Positions 8,704 through 18,779 of a stretch of 64,000 nucleotides of DNA are shown piece after piece. The position numbers were made by a program, and so were the translations under genes. The DNA lies in assembly GCA_029433155.1 (NCBI GenBank), contig JAQYTT010000001.1:682001-746000 (forward strand), read 5' to 3'. Under the pieces are notes generated by a model. The model saw only the letters and a program-made list of their open reading frames with translations. It was not told where the DNA came from and searched no databases. Every line of letters begins with the position of its first letter. Position 1 is the first letter of the stretch. The stretch comes from Lactobacillaceae bacterium L1_55_11 (GTDB lineage Bacteria > Bacillota > Bacilli > Lactobacillales > Lactobacillaceae).

Positions 8704-11499
8704 TTAGGATTCCAGTCCTTCTTCGACTGCTTGTGGGTAGTATTGCCGCACAATTTCAGCTTCATGCTTTGACAGTTCTGGGAAGGCTGGGTCAGCACCC
8801 AAGTCTTCGTGGAAACGCCGGTCACGCGGTGAAACTTCCCCGCGGGCATGTTCAACCGTCACTGGGATGCCATCAAATTCAGGCACGCCGTCGGCCTGGG
8901 TCCGGTCCAAGATAGTCAGCTGTGAAACCATCAACAGTAGGCGGACATCCAAACCTAAGTTAGCAATTAACTGCTCTTGTTCCGGCGTCAGGTAGAGCGA
9001 AACGGCCGCCTGGGAGTTCTTACCGATTAGGCCAGCCGAACGGGCCTCTTCGAGGGCCTTATTGACCGCGGAACGAATCGACATAAACTCCTGCCACTTT
9101 TCCTTCAAGGACTCGGTATCACCGTAGTCTTGAACGGCGGGCATATCAGACAAGTAGGCAAAGTCATCCTTTTCGTTTGGCAGGTACTCCCAAACTTCCT
9201 CAGCCGTGTGTGGCAAAACTGGCAAGAGGAGCTTAGTCATGGCCAGCAAAATCTCATAGAAGACCGTCTGCATCGAACGCCGCTCGGGACTGTCAGGTGC
9301 TTCAACGTAGACCACATCCTTGGCGATGTCCAAGTAGAAGGCTGACAGATCAACGTTTACAAAGTTAATGACCTGCTTAAAGATATCATTAAGTTGGTAG
9401 TCCTCGTAGTCACTACGCAGGCGTTTAACCAGGTCGTTTAAGAGGACACTGGCATACTGGTCGTGGGCCTTGCGGTCGGCAAAGTCCACCTTGTCAGTGG
9501 CATAGTTAAAGTCACTGGTATTGGCCAGCAAGAAGCGCAAGGTATTTCGAATCTTACGGTAGCTTTCTGAAACCTGCTTGAGAATTTCCTTAGAAACCGG
9601 CATATCCTGGCTCGTGTCGACCGAAATGGTCCACAGGCGTAGGATTTCAATTCCCATTTGGTCGGCCACTTCCAAAGGTGAAATGGTGTTACCCAGAGAC
9701 TTTGACATCTTGTTTCCCTGCCCATCCAAGGTAAAGCCTTGCGACAGCAAGTTCTTGTATGGTGCCTGGCCAGTAACCGCCACTGAAGTAATCAGCGAGG
9801 AGTTGAACCAACCACGGTACTGATCAGAACCTTCCAGGTACAAGTCAGCTGGGTAGTTCAGGTTAGGCCGCTGACGCAGGACCCCGTTCCAGGATGAACC
9901 AGAATCAAACCAGACATCCATGATGTCTTCTTCCTTGGTGAACTTGCCATTTGGTGAGTGTGGGTTCGTATAACCGTCTGGCAGCAGTTCATTAGCTTCA
10001 TGTTCAAACCAGTAATTTGAACCGTGTTCAGCAAAGAGATCAGCCACATGGTTGATGACGTCCCGGTCCAAAATGGCCGTGCCGTCTTCGGCATAAAAGA
10101 TTGGCAGTGGCACACCCCAAACTCGTTGACGGGAGATGACCCAGTCACCGCGGTCGCGAATCATGTTATAGAGACGCCTTTTACCCCAAGAAGGTGAGAA
10201 GTTAACTTCATCAATCTGGTCCAAAATGGTCTGCCGGAATGGATCAATCGAAGCAAACCACTGCGGTACCGCCCGCCAAATGATGGGCTTCTTGGTCCGC
10301 CAGTCAAATGGGTAGGAGTGGGTAATCTTTTCCTTGGCCAGGAAAAGACCGGCATCGTTTAGCTTATTAATGACCGTCCCCGTCACGTCGTCGTAAAAGC
10401 GGCCTTCGAAATCGGGGCCAGCTTCAGGGGTCATCATCCCCTTTTCATCAACGGTCACGTCAACCGGCAAGCCATAGGCAACCCCGACGTTGTAATCGTC
10501 TTCACCAAAGCCAGGAGCGGTGTGGACCAAACCAGTTCCAGAATCCAGGGTAACGTGGTCGGCATTCATCACAACTTCTTCCTGGTCAGGGTCCCAAGGA
10601 TGGTAGGCGGTCATCTTGTCCAAATCACGGCCCTTAAAGCGGTCAACAACTTCCCAATCGGTCCAGCCAAACTTAGGCGCTACTTCTTCCAGCAGCTTTT
10701 CAGCAACCACGTACTTCCGATCTGAGCCGGCTGGCTTAACGACGACGTAGTCAAAGTCAGGACCAACCGTGATTCCACGAGATGCCGTCACCGTAAAGGG
10801 TGTGGTCGTCCAAACCACAAAGTAGGTATCGCCATCCAGCTTGCCCTTGCCGTCCTTAACCTTATTAGCATAAAAGAGTGAGGTTGAGTCAATGTCGTGG
10901 TACTCGATTTCGGCTTCAGCCAGGGCTGATTCTGATGACCAAGACCAATAAACTGGCTTAGCACCCTTGAAGATATAACCCTTGGCAGCCATTTCACCAA
11001 AGACCCGCACCTGGGCAGCTTCGTATTCAGGCTGCAAGGTCAGGTAAGGATTGTCCCAGTCACCCAGAACACCCAGCCGCTTGAAGTCGTGACGCTGCTT
11101 ATCGACTTGCTCTAAGGCATAATCCCGCGCCAAGTCACGCCAGGCAGCCTTAGGCATCGACTTCCGGTCATAACCGGCCTTAGTCAACTGCTGCTCGATG
11201 GGCAGGCCGTGGGTATCCCAGCCAGGCACGTAGGGCGCATAAAAGCCAGACATGTTCTTGTAACGAACGATGATATCCTTAGAAATCTTATTTAGGGCGT
11301 GGCCCAGGTGGATGTTTCCATTGGCATAGGGAGGACCATCGTGCAGGTTAAAGTGGGACTTGGTTTCGTTTTGCTCCAAGCGCCGCTGGTAGAGATGGGC
11401 CTGGTCCCACTGCTTTTCACGTTCAGGCTCAGTTTTTGGCAGTGAGCCGCGCATTGGAAAACCAGTTTTACCTAGGTTCAAGGTGTCTTTATACTTCAT
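8704..11499 (-). CDS. ileS: Isoleucyl-tRNA synthetase with a degenerate C-terminal zinc region
   Basis: Charges tRNA-Ile. Class I signatures are present: the HIGH motif as HLGH after [10 protein letters not shown], and the KMSKS motif (NKMSKS), plus the CP1 editing domain and the anticodon-binding domain. The 931 residues match the family. The extreme C-terminus, which in most bacterial IleRS is a zinc knuckle of the form CxxCW...LCxxC, aligns by its flanking [13 protein letters not shown] and YYPQAVEEG residues but has Ser/Arg/Ser/Glu in place of all four cysteines. An upstream T-box leader controls it; GAGGAAG precedes the ATG. Confidence 0.97.
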   Translation of the reverse strand: MKYKDTLNLGKTGFPMRGSLPKTEPEREKQWDQAHLYQRRLEQNETKSHFNLHDGPPYANGNIHLGHALNKISKDIIVRYKNMSGFYAPYVPGWDTHGLPIEQQLTKAGYDRKSMPKAAWRDLARDYALEQVDKQRHDFKRLGVLGDWDNPYLTLQPEYEAAQVRVFGEMAAKGYIFKGAKPVYWSWSSESALAEAEIEYHDIDSTSLFYANKVKDGKGKLDGDTYFVVWTTTPFTVTASRGITVGPDFDYVVVKPAGSDRKYVVAEKLLEEVAPKFGWTDWEVVDRFKGRDLDKMTAYHPWDPDQEEVVMNADHVTLDSGTGLVHTAPGFGEDDYNVGVAYGLPVDVTVDEKGMMTPEAGPDFEGRFYDDVTGTVINKLNDAGLFLAKEKITHSYPFDWRTKKPIIWRAVPQWFASIDPFRQTILDQIDEVNFSPSWGKRRLYNMIRDRGDWVISRQRVWGVPLPIFYAEDGTAILDRDVINHVADLFAEHGSNYWFEHEANELLPDGYTNPHSPNGKFTKEEDIMDVWFDSGSSWNGVLRQRPNLNYPADLYLEGSDQYRGWFNSSLITSVAVTGQAPYKNLLSQGFTLDGQGNKMSKSLGNTISPLEVADQMGIEILRLWTISVDTSQDMPVSKEILKQVSESYRKIRNTLRFLLANTSDFNYATDKVDFADRKAHDQYASVLLNDLVKRLRSDYEDYQLNDIFKQVINFVNVDLSAFYLDIAKDVVYVEAPDSPERRSMQTVFYEILLAMTKLLLPVLPHTAEEVWEYLPNEKDDFAYLSDMPAVQDYGDTESLKEKWQEFMSIRSAVNKALEEARSAGLIGKNSQAAVSLYLTPEQEQLIANLGLDVRLLLMVSQLTILDRTQADGVPEFDGIPVTVEHARGEVSPRDRRFHEDLGADPAFPELSKHEAEIVRQYYPQAVEEGLES

Positions 11500-11765
11500 C
11501 TTTCTTCCTCACTCTCTTTAAATATTGGGTTAAAAAAACGTCCTATGCAATTGCATAGGACGTTTTTAGACGTGGTACCACCCATTTTTAGTTTCACTAA
11601 AAATGCGTGAAACCCTCTAAGTGGTAACGGCCTGCGCCGTCTTAGCTTACTAGGGTTACCGTTCAGCTTCGAGATTCAGTGACTGATCAGACCTAGCCGG
11701 GGGACCACCATCTCACATCAACATGGCTCGCTGCGGGTACCGGTTGGATCCTTCTGGATCACCAT
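11500..11765 (-). ncRNA. Isoleucine T-box leader of ileS
   Basis: Untranslated leader between divIVA and ileS. On the minus strand it shows the conserved T-box GGGTGGTACCACG (11583-11571), which pairs with the uncharged tRNA acceptor end, followed by a perfect self-complementary terminator (11534-11567, 17-base arms around AATT) and T7. Further upstream are the AGCGAGCC and GTGAGATGGTGG elements of the distal stem I loops. In the motif TGAATCTCG the ATC at 11675-11673 is placed as the specifier codon for isoleucine. Low tRNA-Ile charging should favour the antiterminator. The promoter must lie inside the 3' end of divIVA. Confidence 0.93.
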
Positions 11766-11770
11766 CGTTC

Positions 11771-12532
11771 TTATTTTTCGTTTTCAGGGAAGACAACCAC
11801 AGTTGGGTCAGCAGGCTGCTGGTCAGTCGCGGCTGGCTCAGCCGGCTCGGTTGGAACGGCTGCTTCTTGAGCTTCACTGTCGGCTGGTGCCTCGCTGTGA
11901 CTTTCAGCCGGCTGACTAGCTTCAGCAGTCGTCGCCTCAGATTCAGACTTAGGTGCTGGGGTTTCAGACTGCGAAGCAGGAACTGGGTTGCTGTCGTGGT
12001 TAAGCACCTTCTTTGAGAGCGTATCAGTTGGCAAAAGTGATACGGCAGCATCCAACTGCTGACTTTCCAAGAGCTGCTTTTGCTGCTCGATGATGGCCAA
12101 GAAAGTGGCACGGAAGTCGGCGACCTGGCTACGCAGATGATTTTGCTCGTTAACCAAATCAGTGTTCTCATGAGCCAAGCGCTCTGACTCCATGTCAGCC
12201 TTAGTGCGCGCGTCACTGATAATCTTAGTGGCGGCTTCTTGGGCATGGGTCAACTGCCACTTAACTTCGGCATCAGTCTCAGTCCGCAAACGGTTAGCAG
12301 CATCCTGGGCCACGATGATTGACTGGTTAACCTCATCACGCTGACCTTCCAATTGGTTAATCCGAGCCTGCAACTGGCTGTTTTGAGTTGATACTTGGTC
12401 GTATTTAGCAATCAGGTTGCGGTAGTCGTTATTAACGCTGTCTAAGAAAATATCAACATCCTTAGCGACATAGGCCTTAGCGCCCTTACGGGGAAACTCA
12501 TGATTTAAAATCTCATCTGGTGTTAATGCCAT
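11771..12532 (-). CDS. divIVA: Cell-division/polarity protein DivIVA
   Basis: Binds negatively curved membrane at septa and poles. It begins MALTPDEILNHEFPRKG, the conserved membrane-binding N-terminus, followed by long coiled coil (about residues 30-160), then an Ala/Glu/Ser/Pro-rich acidic tail of roughly 80 residues that is unstructured by composition. GAGAGGAAG precedes the ATG at 12532; a TTG two codons earlier is less likely. It is the last gene of the division cluster; the T-box leader of ileS starts directly after its stop. Confidence 0.95.
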   Translation of the reverse strand: MALTPDEILNHEFPRKGAKAYVAKDVDIFLDSVNNDYRNLIAKYDQVSTQNSQLQARINQLEGQRDEVNQSIIVAQDAANRLRTETDAEVKWQLTHAQEAATKIISDARTKADMESERLAHENTDLVNEQNHLRSQVADFRATFLAIIEQQKQLLESQQLDAAVSLLPTDTLSKKVLNHDSNPVPASQSETPAPKSESEATTAEASQPAESHSEAPADSEAQEAAVPTEPAEPAATDQQPADPTVVVFPENEK

Positions 12533-12562
12533 ATACAATCTTCCTCTCTCGGTATGAGTATC

Positions 12563-13360
12563 TTAACGTTTAATAATATTCACGGTTGCTTTTATTTTAT
12601 CCTTTTTGGTATGGCCTGCCAATGCTTTTAGCTGAATTCGGCCAAAATGGCGGACCGAGACCGTATCGGCCAAGGAAATTAGGCGATTATTCTTCTGAAC
12701 TGGCACCCAATTAACTCGAACTAGGCCCTGGCCAATCATCTCCTGCACCCGACTACGTTGCAGGTGGAAGGCCGCGGCCACGACCTGATCCAAACGCAGG
12801 GAACTTAGTAGAAGCAGCTCCTGTTCCCCTTCGTCTAGCTTTAAAAAAATCTGGGATAGGTCGAGTGGCTCTAGTTTAACTTTATTGTGCTTGATTTTGA
12901 CCAGGTTGGTGGCTACAAAATCAGCTAGGCGCCGGTCTAAGACCAGCTGCCAATCCCGACCACCGTCATCGGTTAAAATATCGCCAACCATCTCCCGCTC
13001 AATGCCTAGGTTTAAGACGGCCCCGAGGATGTCAGCATGGTGGAGTTCCGTAAACTTCTGCGGATAGTCCACCTCTAACAGCGCGAGGTCAAAATCTGAC
13101 CGCTGGGGTTCAAAGTAATCCGGAGCGACAATGGCCCGCCGGGCTTCTGCCCCACAAGTCCCCCCATCAAAGAAGAGCTTCAAATCAGCGGCCCGGTTGA
13201 CCAGGCTTTGCAGGATAAACTGCTGACGTGGATTTAGAAAACCGGTTAAAACCTGGCGATACTCCTGCTGGGCCTGGCTAATCCAATCCCCAGCCTGCTG
13301 TAAGAATTGTTGTTCTTCGGGAGCAAAATGCTGGCCCACATTAGCGGAAACTGTGCTCAT
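12563..13360 (-). CDS. ylmH: S4-domain RNA-binding protein YlmH
   Basis: A 265-residue member of the YlmH family found next to yggT in Gram-positive division clusters; recent work in Bacillus links YlmH to rescue of stalled ribosomal complexes. The C-terminal third contains an S4 RNA-binding fold (LRLDQVVAAAFHLQRSRVQEMIGQGLVRVNW). The N-terminal region carries the family segment RADLKLFFDGG-like (AADLKLFFDGG) and a middle FTELHHADILGAVLNLGIERE. It starts three bases after the yggT stop; the GGGTAAG site is modest. Confidence 0.93.
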   Translation of the reverse strand: MSTVSANVGQHFAPEEQQFLQQAGDWISQAQQEYRQVLTGFLNPRQQFILQSLVNRAADLKLFFDGGTCGAEARRAIVAPDYFEPQRSDFDLALLEVDYPQKFTELHHADILGAVLNLGIEREMVGDILTDDGGRDWQLVLDRRLADFVATNLVKIKHNKVKLEPLDLSQIFLKLDEGEQELLLLSSLRLDQVVAAAFHLQRSRVQEMIGQGLVRVNWVPVQKNNRLISLADTVSVRHFGRIQLKALAGHTKKDKIKATVNIIKR

Positions 13361-13363
13361 AGC

Positions 13364-13618
13364 TTACCCAATCAGGTTGGACAACAGGCTTTGTGCAAAC
13401 CACAGAACCATCAGGGCGACAATTGGCGAAAAGTCCAAGGGCCCGATATTAGGGATAAAGCGGAAAAGCCGCAGGTAGGGCACTACCAGTTTGGCTAGTT
13501 CCCGCCCCAACCAAGATTCAGGCGCTCCTGGTAGCCAGGACATCAAAGAATAAATGATAATGGCAAAACCGTAAAACTCGAGGAAATAACTTAAAATGGT
13601 TAAAATTCCGGATAACAC
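13364..13618 (-). CDS. yggT: YggT (YlmG) family membrane protein
   Basis: A small 84-residue protein with two hydrophobic segments (about residues 3-25 and 62-82) separated by a basic loop (LVVPYLRLFRFIPNIGPLDFSP), which is the family signature. Its role is unsettled; it always sits between sepF and ylmH in such clusters and is thought to act in division-site or membrane organisation. Confidence 0.92.
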   Translation of the reverse strand: MLSGILTILSYFLEFYGFAIIIYSLMSWLPGAPESWLGRELAKLVVPYLRLFRFIPNIGPLDFSPIVALMVLWFAQSLLSNLIG

Positions 13619-13630
13619 GGCTATCTTCCT

Positions 13631-14077
13631 TTAGTAGCGAACGTTAGGTTCCAAGTTGTCACTGAGGGAACCTGAAATTTCAAAAGTATTGGGGGTCACC
13701 AAAAAGATTGACTGACCAATCCGTTCGATGTCACCATCAACGGCATAGACCGCACCACCGAGGAAATCCAAGATGCGCTTGGCCTGACCTTCATCAATCT
13801 GGGTGAAGTTAACAATGACAGCCTCGCCACCCAAGACCTGGGAAGCAATCGCCCGGGAGTCGGAGTAAACCTTGGGCTCAAAAAGGGCAATTTTGCTGCT
13901 GATATTGGCTAGGTCACGACTAGTAATCTTAGAAGCGGCGTGGCTGCGGCTAGGCTTGTTCGTAGCTGGACCAGCAACTGGCTGGTTTTGCACGGGTTGG
14001 CTAGTTTCAGCCTCGTATTCTTCATCATAGTAGTCATCATCACTACTAAACAAACGTTTAATTGATTCAAATGCCAT
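13631..14077 (-). CDS. sepF: Cell-division protein SepF
   Basis: Membrane-binding protein that forms rings and bundles FtsZ filaments. The N-terminal amphipathic helix (MAFESIKRLFSS) and acidic Asp/Glu/Tyr stretch are followed by a Gln/Pro/Ala linker and the conserved globular domain, including VKPK-like FEPKVYSDSRAIASQVL, GEAVIVNFTQID, AKRILDFLGGAVYAVDGDI and FLVTPNTFEI. Its 148 residues are typical. It is 9 bases downstream of ftsZ. Confidence 0.96.
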   Translation of the reverse strand: MAFESIKRLFSSDDDYYDEEYEAETSQPVQNQPVAGPATNKPSRSHAASKITSRDLANISSKIALFEPKVYSDSRAIASQVLGGEAVIVNFTQIDEGQAKRILDFLGGAVYAVDGDIERIGQSIFLVTPNTFEISGSLSDNLEPNVRY

Positions 14078-14086
14078 AATTTCTCC

Positions 14087-15379
14087 TTACCGCTTCTTAA
14101 AGAATGGGGGCTGGTCGTTGTCATCATCAGATGAAAGGTCCAAGTTGACGTTTTCTGAGTTAGATTCGACCGTGTTAAATTCTTGCTTTTGAACACCCTG
14201 GAAGCGACCATCATCACTTTGGCTGTTACCGGCAATATCCCAGTCAGCAAAAGGATCATGGCGATTAGGATCAGTCTGGTTGGTCTCAGACTGGCTGTTA
14301 GCCGCCTGATTATCGAGACGGTTAAAAAGGCTGCGCTGGCTATCAGGCGTCTGATTAGCCTGACTCTGGTTAAAGACGCTTTCAGCCTTCTGGTTACGGT
14401 CTTTAGCACCACCCAGGCCAGAAGTAGCCTGTAAACCGGTCGCAATCACGGTAATCCGGATTGAATCGCCCAGGTTTTCATCGATTGAAGTACCAAAGAT
14501 AACGTTGACGTCCCGGCCAGCTTCCTGGTTAATGACGTCAGCGGCTGACTGAGCTTCAAACAAGGACATGTCTGGGCCACCAGTAATATTCAACAAGACA
14601 TCTTCGGCACCGGCCATATCAACTTCAAGCAAAGGAGAAGAAATGGCGGCCTTGGTGGCATCGGTTGCTCGTGACTCACCGTTGGCCATCCCTACACCCA
14701 TCAGGGCTGGTCCGGCATTCTTCATGACCGTCTTAACATCGGCAAAGTCCAGGTTAATGAAGCCAGGGTTGGTAATCAGTTCTGAAATACCACGGACACC
14801 TTGGGCCACCACGTCATCAACAATCTTAAAGGCTTCTGACAATGGTGTCTTAAGATCAATCCGGTCCTTTAGTCGTTCGTTGGTGATAACAATCAATGAA
14901 TCAACGGACTCAGAGAGAGCCTCTAAACCTTCAACCGCATAGCGGCTCCGCTTAGGACCTTCCCAACTAAAGGGACGGGTAACGACGGCGACCGTCAAGG
15001 CACCCTGATCTTTAGCAATCTGGGCAACTACCGGGGCAGCACCATTTCCAGTTCCACCACCCATTCCAGCAGTGATAACCACCATGTCAGCGCCTTGTAA
15101 GGCCTGGGCAATCTCTTCTGAAGATTCCTCAGCGGCCTTAGCACCCCGTTCTGGGTTAGAACCAGCACCCAGTCCACCAGTCAACTTGGGACCGATTTGG
15201 ACCTTTACGTCGGCCTTAGATTTTTCTAGGGCTTGGACATCTGTGTTGGCGACGATGAATTCAACACCGCTAATACCTTCATCAATCATGTGGTTAACAG
15301 CGTTAGAACCGCCGCCACCTACACCGATGACCTTAATCACTGCGCCCGCACTGCCTTGGGCCTGATCTGAGAAACTCAT
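14087..15379 (-). CDS. ftsZ: Cell-division GTPase FtsZ
   Basis: Tubulin homologue that forms the Z ring. The tubulin signature [11 protein letters not shown] is at about 107-117 and [14 protein letters not shown] near the N-terminus. After the globular domain (to about residue 320) comes a long Gln/Asn/Ser-rich linker of about 95 residues, ending in a conserved C-terminal peptide ([12 protein letters not shown]) that should bind FtsA and SepF. Lies between ftsA and sepF. Confidence 0.98.
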   Translation of the reverse strand: MSFSDQAQGSAGAVIKVIGVGGGGSNAVNHMIDEGISGVEFIVANTDVQALEKSKADVKVQIGPKLTGGLGAGSNPERGAKAAEESSEEIAQALQGADMVVITAGMGGGTGNGAAPVVAQIAKDQGALTVAVVTRPFSWEGPKRSRYAVEGLEALSESVDSLIVITNERLKDRIDLKTPLSEAFKIVDDVVAQGVRGISELITNPGFINLDFADVKTVMKNAGPALMGVGMANGESRATDATKAAISSPLLEVDMAGAEDVLLNITGGPDMSLFEAQSAADVINQEAGRDVNVIFGTSIDENLGDSIRITVIATGLQATSGLGGAKDRNQKAESVFNQSQANQTPDSQRSLFNRLDNQAANSQSETNQTDPNRHDPFADWDIAGNSQSDDGRFQGVQKQEFNTVESNSENVNLDLSSDDDNDQPPFFKKR

Positions 15380-15399
15380 GAATTCACTCCTTAAATGTT

Positions 15400-16740
15400 T
15401 TAGTCGTCTTTGTCGGTAAACAGACCGCTTAGCTTCTGTCCCATCCGGTGGAAGAAGCCCTGCTTGGGTTGGTCTTCGATAAACTCGTCATCGTCAGCTG
15501 ACCAAACCATATCATCCTGGTTAGCTGCTTCGTCTGCCTGGGCTGAATGTGCCACATGGGCATTGCCCGAAACCAGGGCGTTCATGATGACCCCTTTTAC
15601 TACCCGCTGAAGTTCACTTTGTTGGGCTTGGTAAAGGGTAAAGGCGAAAGCTCGGGTAAAGCCGGGATGACGGACGCCAATTTGGTTAGGAACCGCTAAA
15701 CGCGCGTTACTACCAAGCATTTCCTGGGCCAGTTCCAAGGAACCGGGCAGGGCTGAATTACCACCAGTGATGATAAAGCCACCGGGCAATTCCATGGCGC
15801 CGACCATAGACAAACGTTCGCCAAGCCGTTCATAAATCTGCTCTAAGCGAGCATTGATAATCTCGGCTAGGTAGGCCTCGCTGACGGTCTGGATCTCGCT
15901 GTCGCCAACTACTTTTACCGCAAAGTTTTCCCCTTCAGGTGCTAGCTCAGGCAAGGCGTAACCGTGGTCACGCTTAATGCTTTCAGCGTCCTGATAGGAA
16001 ACGCCAAGAACCGTGGAAATGTCCTTAGTGACGTTGTCGCCCCCCTCGGGGTCGACAAAGGTAAACTTCAACTTGTGGTCGTGGATGATGGCCGCGGTAC
16101 TCTGGCCACCGGCCAAATCAATCAAGACCGAACCAAAATCCTGCTCACCATCGTCTAAGATGGTCTTACCCATCGCCAAGGGGGTCAGGACAAACTCACT
16201 AACCCGTAGACCAGCCTTTTCGACGGCCATCTTCAAGTTATCTAAGAGTTTGGCCGGCCCTAAGTAGGCCATCCCCCGCATTTCCAGCCGCACGCCAATC
16301 ATATCGCTGGGGTCGGTAATGCCATCAAAGCCATCAACGATAAACTCGTCGGGGACTAACTCAATGACCTCTCGGTCGGTTGGAATATTATTTTCCAGCG
16401 ACTGATGAATCACGTTGGCCACATCGTCGTAAGTAATCCGCTTATTCTGGTTGGCAATCGAGACCAAGCCATCAACGTTAACGATACTAAGTTGGTTGGC
16501 TGGTACCCCAACGACGGCCTGGTCAATGCTAATGTTGGCCTTGCTGGCAGCCTCATCAACCGCTGCCTTAATGGCCTTGGCCGTCGCCGTAATATCACCG
16601 ACAACTCCCTGGTAGATACCCTGAGAAGGGGCACTGCCAGTCGCAATTACGTTAAATTGTTTTCCATCGACTTGGGAAACGATGACTTTAATCAAGGTCG
16701 TGCCAATGTCTAAGCCGACAATCACGTCCGATGGGTTCAT
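15400..16740 (-). CDS. ftsA: Cell-division protein FtsA
   Basis: Actin-like ATPase that tethers FtsZ to the membrane. It begins with [14 protein letters not shown] (phosphate-binding loop 1) and contains [10 protein letters not shown] and the C-terminal phosphate motif [14 protein letters not shown]. The extreme C-terminus, [18 protein letters not shown], is an amphipathic helix fit for membrane binding. Its 446 residues are typical for Gram-positive FtsA. Confidence 0.97.
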   Translation of the reverse strand: MNPSDVIVGLDIGTTLIKVIVSQVDGKQFNVIATGSAPSQGIYQGVVGDITATAKAIKAAVDEAASKANISIDQAVVGVPANQLSIVNVDGLVSIANQNKRITYDDVANVIHQSLENNIPTDREVIELVPDEFIVDGFDGITDPSDMIGVRLEMRGMAYLGPAKLLDNLKMAVEKAGLRVSEFVLTPLAMGKTILDDGEQDFGSVLIDLAGGQSTAAIIHDHKLKFTFVDPEGGDNVTKDISTVLGVSYQDAESIKRDHGYALPELAPEGENFAVKVVGDSEIQTVSEAYLAEIINARLEQIYERLGERLSMVGAMELPGGFIITGGNSALPGSLELAQEMLGSNARLAVPNQIGVRHPGFTRAFAFTLYQAQQSELQRVVKGVIMNALVSGNAHVAHSAQADEAANQDDMVWSADDDEFIEDQPKQGFFHRMGQKLSGLFTDKDD

Positions 16741-16786
16741 ATGGTGCTTCCCCTTTAGTAATTTTTAAAAATTTTACCTAACCGTA

Positions 16787-16795
16787 ATATTACCA
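16787..16795 (-). promoter_or_regulatory. Weak extended -10 candidate before ftsA
   Basis: In the 93-base gap between divIB and ftsA the minus strand has TGGTAATAT, partly within a 10-base palindrome (GTAATATTAC). Suggests a local promoter for ftsA-ftsZ; no -35 is clear. Confidence 0.25.
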
Positions 16796-16833
16796 TAAAG
16801 GCCCCGCAGAATATACGTTTGTTAGGATTTTTA

Positions 16834-17661
16834 TTAGCTATTGCGGGACTGGCTCGACTGTGACTGGCTGCTAGAGCTAGACTGGCTTGACTGCGATTGG
16901 CTACTTGCACTCTGCGCACTGGAATCGCTAGCACTGTGCTGTTCAGAATCGCTCGAACCGTACGGATAGGAATAAGAACCGTACTGCAAATCGACAATCC
17001 CCTTATCCTTCATCTGAGCCACAATACTAGGATAGTAAGGTAGTTTGTCCATGAAGGTCGACTGGCTGGCATAGACTGTGTTGCCATCGTCCATCACCAG
17101 AATTAGCCGTTCAGAATTATTACTGACGGGTGACATGATAATCTGACTGATGTCATGCCGGACCACGTAATCCAGCTGAGCAACCCCTAGAGCAGTGTCC
17201 TTCTCCTGGTTAACCGTTTTAAAACCACTGTAAATGGGGGCGGTGCCATCCGGTCCACTCACGTTTTTGGGGTTACCGTTCCGATCTAACTCGACCCAGT
17301 GGCCACTCCGCTTAACAAAGCCAGTGTTAATTTTTTCAATGACATTAATCGCTAGGACATCACCCTTAACCTGAACCTGGACCTGCTGAATCCGCCGGTT
17401 TGACTGGGACAGCCGTTGGGCTAAAAAGTATTCTTGCCCCACCACCTGCCAGCGGTAGAGGTTATGGTCAATGCCCATCTCATCCTTGGCATCGGCTGTG
17501 GTGATATTAACCGCGTTAACGCTGACCTTCGTGATTTTTTCCCAAGGACGTACCCAAACCAAAAGAACCCCAATGCAAAGCACAAAAATCAGGCTGGCTT
17601 GCCGGATGGGGTGAAGATGGTAATCCAATTGTACGGGTCGTCTTTGGAAAAAATTTTTCAC
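16834..17661 (-). CDS. divIB: Divisome protein DivIB/FtsQ
   Basis: Bitopic membrane protein of the FtsQ-FtsL-DivIC complex. A short cytoplasmic N-terminus with basic residues precedes a membrane segment (SLIFVLCIGVLLVWV), then an extracytoplasmic POTRA domain and a beta domain. The last 40 or so residues are almost only Ser and Gln, a disordered tail. I place the start at the GTG at 17661, with GGAG eight bases upstream and just after the murG stop; a TTG at 17676 inside murG is the alternative. Confidence 0.93.
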   Translation of the reverse strand: MKNFFQRRPVQLDYHLHPIRQASLIFVLCIGVLLVWVRPWEKITKVSVNAVNITTADAKDEMGIDHNLYRWQVVGQEYFLAQRLSQSNRRIQQVQVQVKGDVLAINVIEKINTGFVKRSGHWVELDRNGNPKNVSGPDGTAPIYSGFKTVNQEKDTALGVAQLDYVVRHDISQIIMSPVSNNSERLILVMDDGNTVYASQSTFMDKLPYYPSIVAQMKDKGIVDLQYGSYSYPYGSSDSEQHSASDSSAQSASSQSQSSQSSSSSQSQSSQSRNS

Positions 17662-17665
17662 TACT

Positions 17666-18766
17666 TTACTCCGCAATGGCGTCTAGTACCAACTTATAGA
17701 GCTGGTCACCGGCATCAGGCTGGCTAATCGCTTCGGCCTTAGCCGCCATCTCAGCCCGCAACTTGGGATCTTGCATGATCTTATCAGCTGCTGCTAACAG
17801 GGCTGGACCAGAAAAGTCAGGTTCCAAAATCATTAAGGCCGCTCCGACCTCAACTAGGCTGCGGGCATTTTTACGCTGGTGATCCCCAGTCACATAGGGA
17901 CTGGGCACTAAGATTGATGGAATCCCCAGGGTGGTAATCTCAGCAATTGAGGTTGCACCGGCCCGGGCCACAATGGCACTGGTCTTAGCCAAGACCGCAG
18001 GCATGTCATTGATATAGGGCAAAATCTTGACGTTGGCCGCCGGTTGAATGCCGTTTTCAGCCAACTGTTCCTGAAAATGATCAAAGCGCTTTGGTCCAGT
18101 GACCACGACCAGCTGGTAATCGCGCTGGTTAAATTCTGGCAAGGCTGCTAGGACCGCGGCATTGATGGCCGGCGCCCCCTGCGAACCGCCAAAAATCAGA
18201 AGCGTTGGCACCTGGTCGCTCAGACCATAGGTCTGCCAGGAAAAATCGCTATGTAGTCCCGCTACTTGCTGGGCCCGTGGGTTACCGACTAGCTGGGTCT
18301 TACCAGCTGGGAACTGGTCACGGGCTTCGGGAAAGGCAATTCCAATCTTAGTGGCCTTGCGGGCCAAAAAGCGGTTGGTAACACCGGCCACTGAATTTTG
18401 TTCATGGATGACCGTGGGAATGTGAAGGCTTTGAGCAGCATAAACCACGGCCCCGCTCACGTACCCCCCGGTACCAATCACCACGTCAGGTTTGAAGGCT
18501 TTAATAATTTTTTTAGCCTGGTGGACCGCCTTTAAAAACAGCCAAACCGTCTTAAAATTATCCAGGGAAAGCGAGCGCTTAAAACCTTGGAGGGCCAGCT
18601 GATCAAAGGGCATCCCGGTTGGCGGCACGATGTTAGACTCGACCCCTCTAAGGGAACCGACATATAAAAACTGGGCATCGGGTTGGTGACCCTTGATCAC
18701 ATCTGCTAGGGCCAAGGCTGGATAAATATGTCCCCCGGTTCCGCCACCGGATAAAATCACACGCAT
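17666..18766 (-). CDS. murG: UDP-GlcNAc:undecaprenyl-PP-MurNAc-pentapeptide transferase MurG
   Basis: Makes lipid II from lipid I at the inner face of the membrane. The N-terminal loop [16 protein letters not shown] and the second G-loop [10 protein letters not shown] mark the GT-B fold; the UDP-GlcNAc-binding region [13 protein letters not shown] follows. The start is the ATG at 18766 with AAGGA seven bases upstream, giving 366 residues; the upstream GTG overlaps murD. Confidence 0.97.
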   Translation of the reverse strand: MRVILSGGGTGGHIYPALALADVIKGHQPDAQFLYVGSLRGVESNIVPPTGMPFDQLALQGFKRSLSLDNFKTVWLFLKAVHQAKKIIKAFKPDVVIGTGGYVSGAVVYAAQSLHIPTVIHEQNSVAGVTNRFLARKATKIGIAFPEARDQFPAGKTQLVGNPRAQQVAGLHSDFSWQTYGLSDQVPTLLIFGGSQGAPAINAAVLAALPEFNQRDYQLVVVTGPKRFDHFQEQLAENGIQPAANVKILPYINDMPAVLAKTSAIVARAGATSIAEITTLGIPSILVPSPYVTGDHQRKNARSLVEVGAALMILEPDFSGPALLAAADKIMQDPKLRAEMAAKAEAISQPDAGDQLYKLVLDAIAE

Positions 18767-18779
18767 AAACTTTTCCTTC

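Noticed and set aside
8583-8855. A 90-codon reading frame crossing the ileS 3' end and the terminator/promoter region
   Set aside because: It covers a strong terminator and the rpsP promoter and is out of frame with the clear end of IleRS.
14183-14434. Open reading frames antisense to ftsZ and many other genes
   Set aside because: They have no ribosome binding sites, follow the codon phase of the real gene on the other strand, and encode no recognisable domain.
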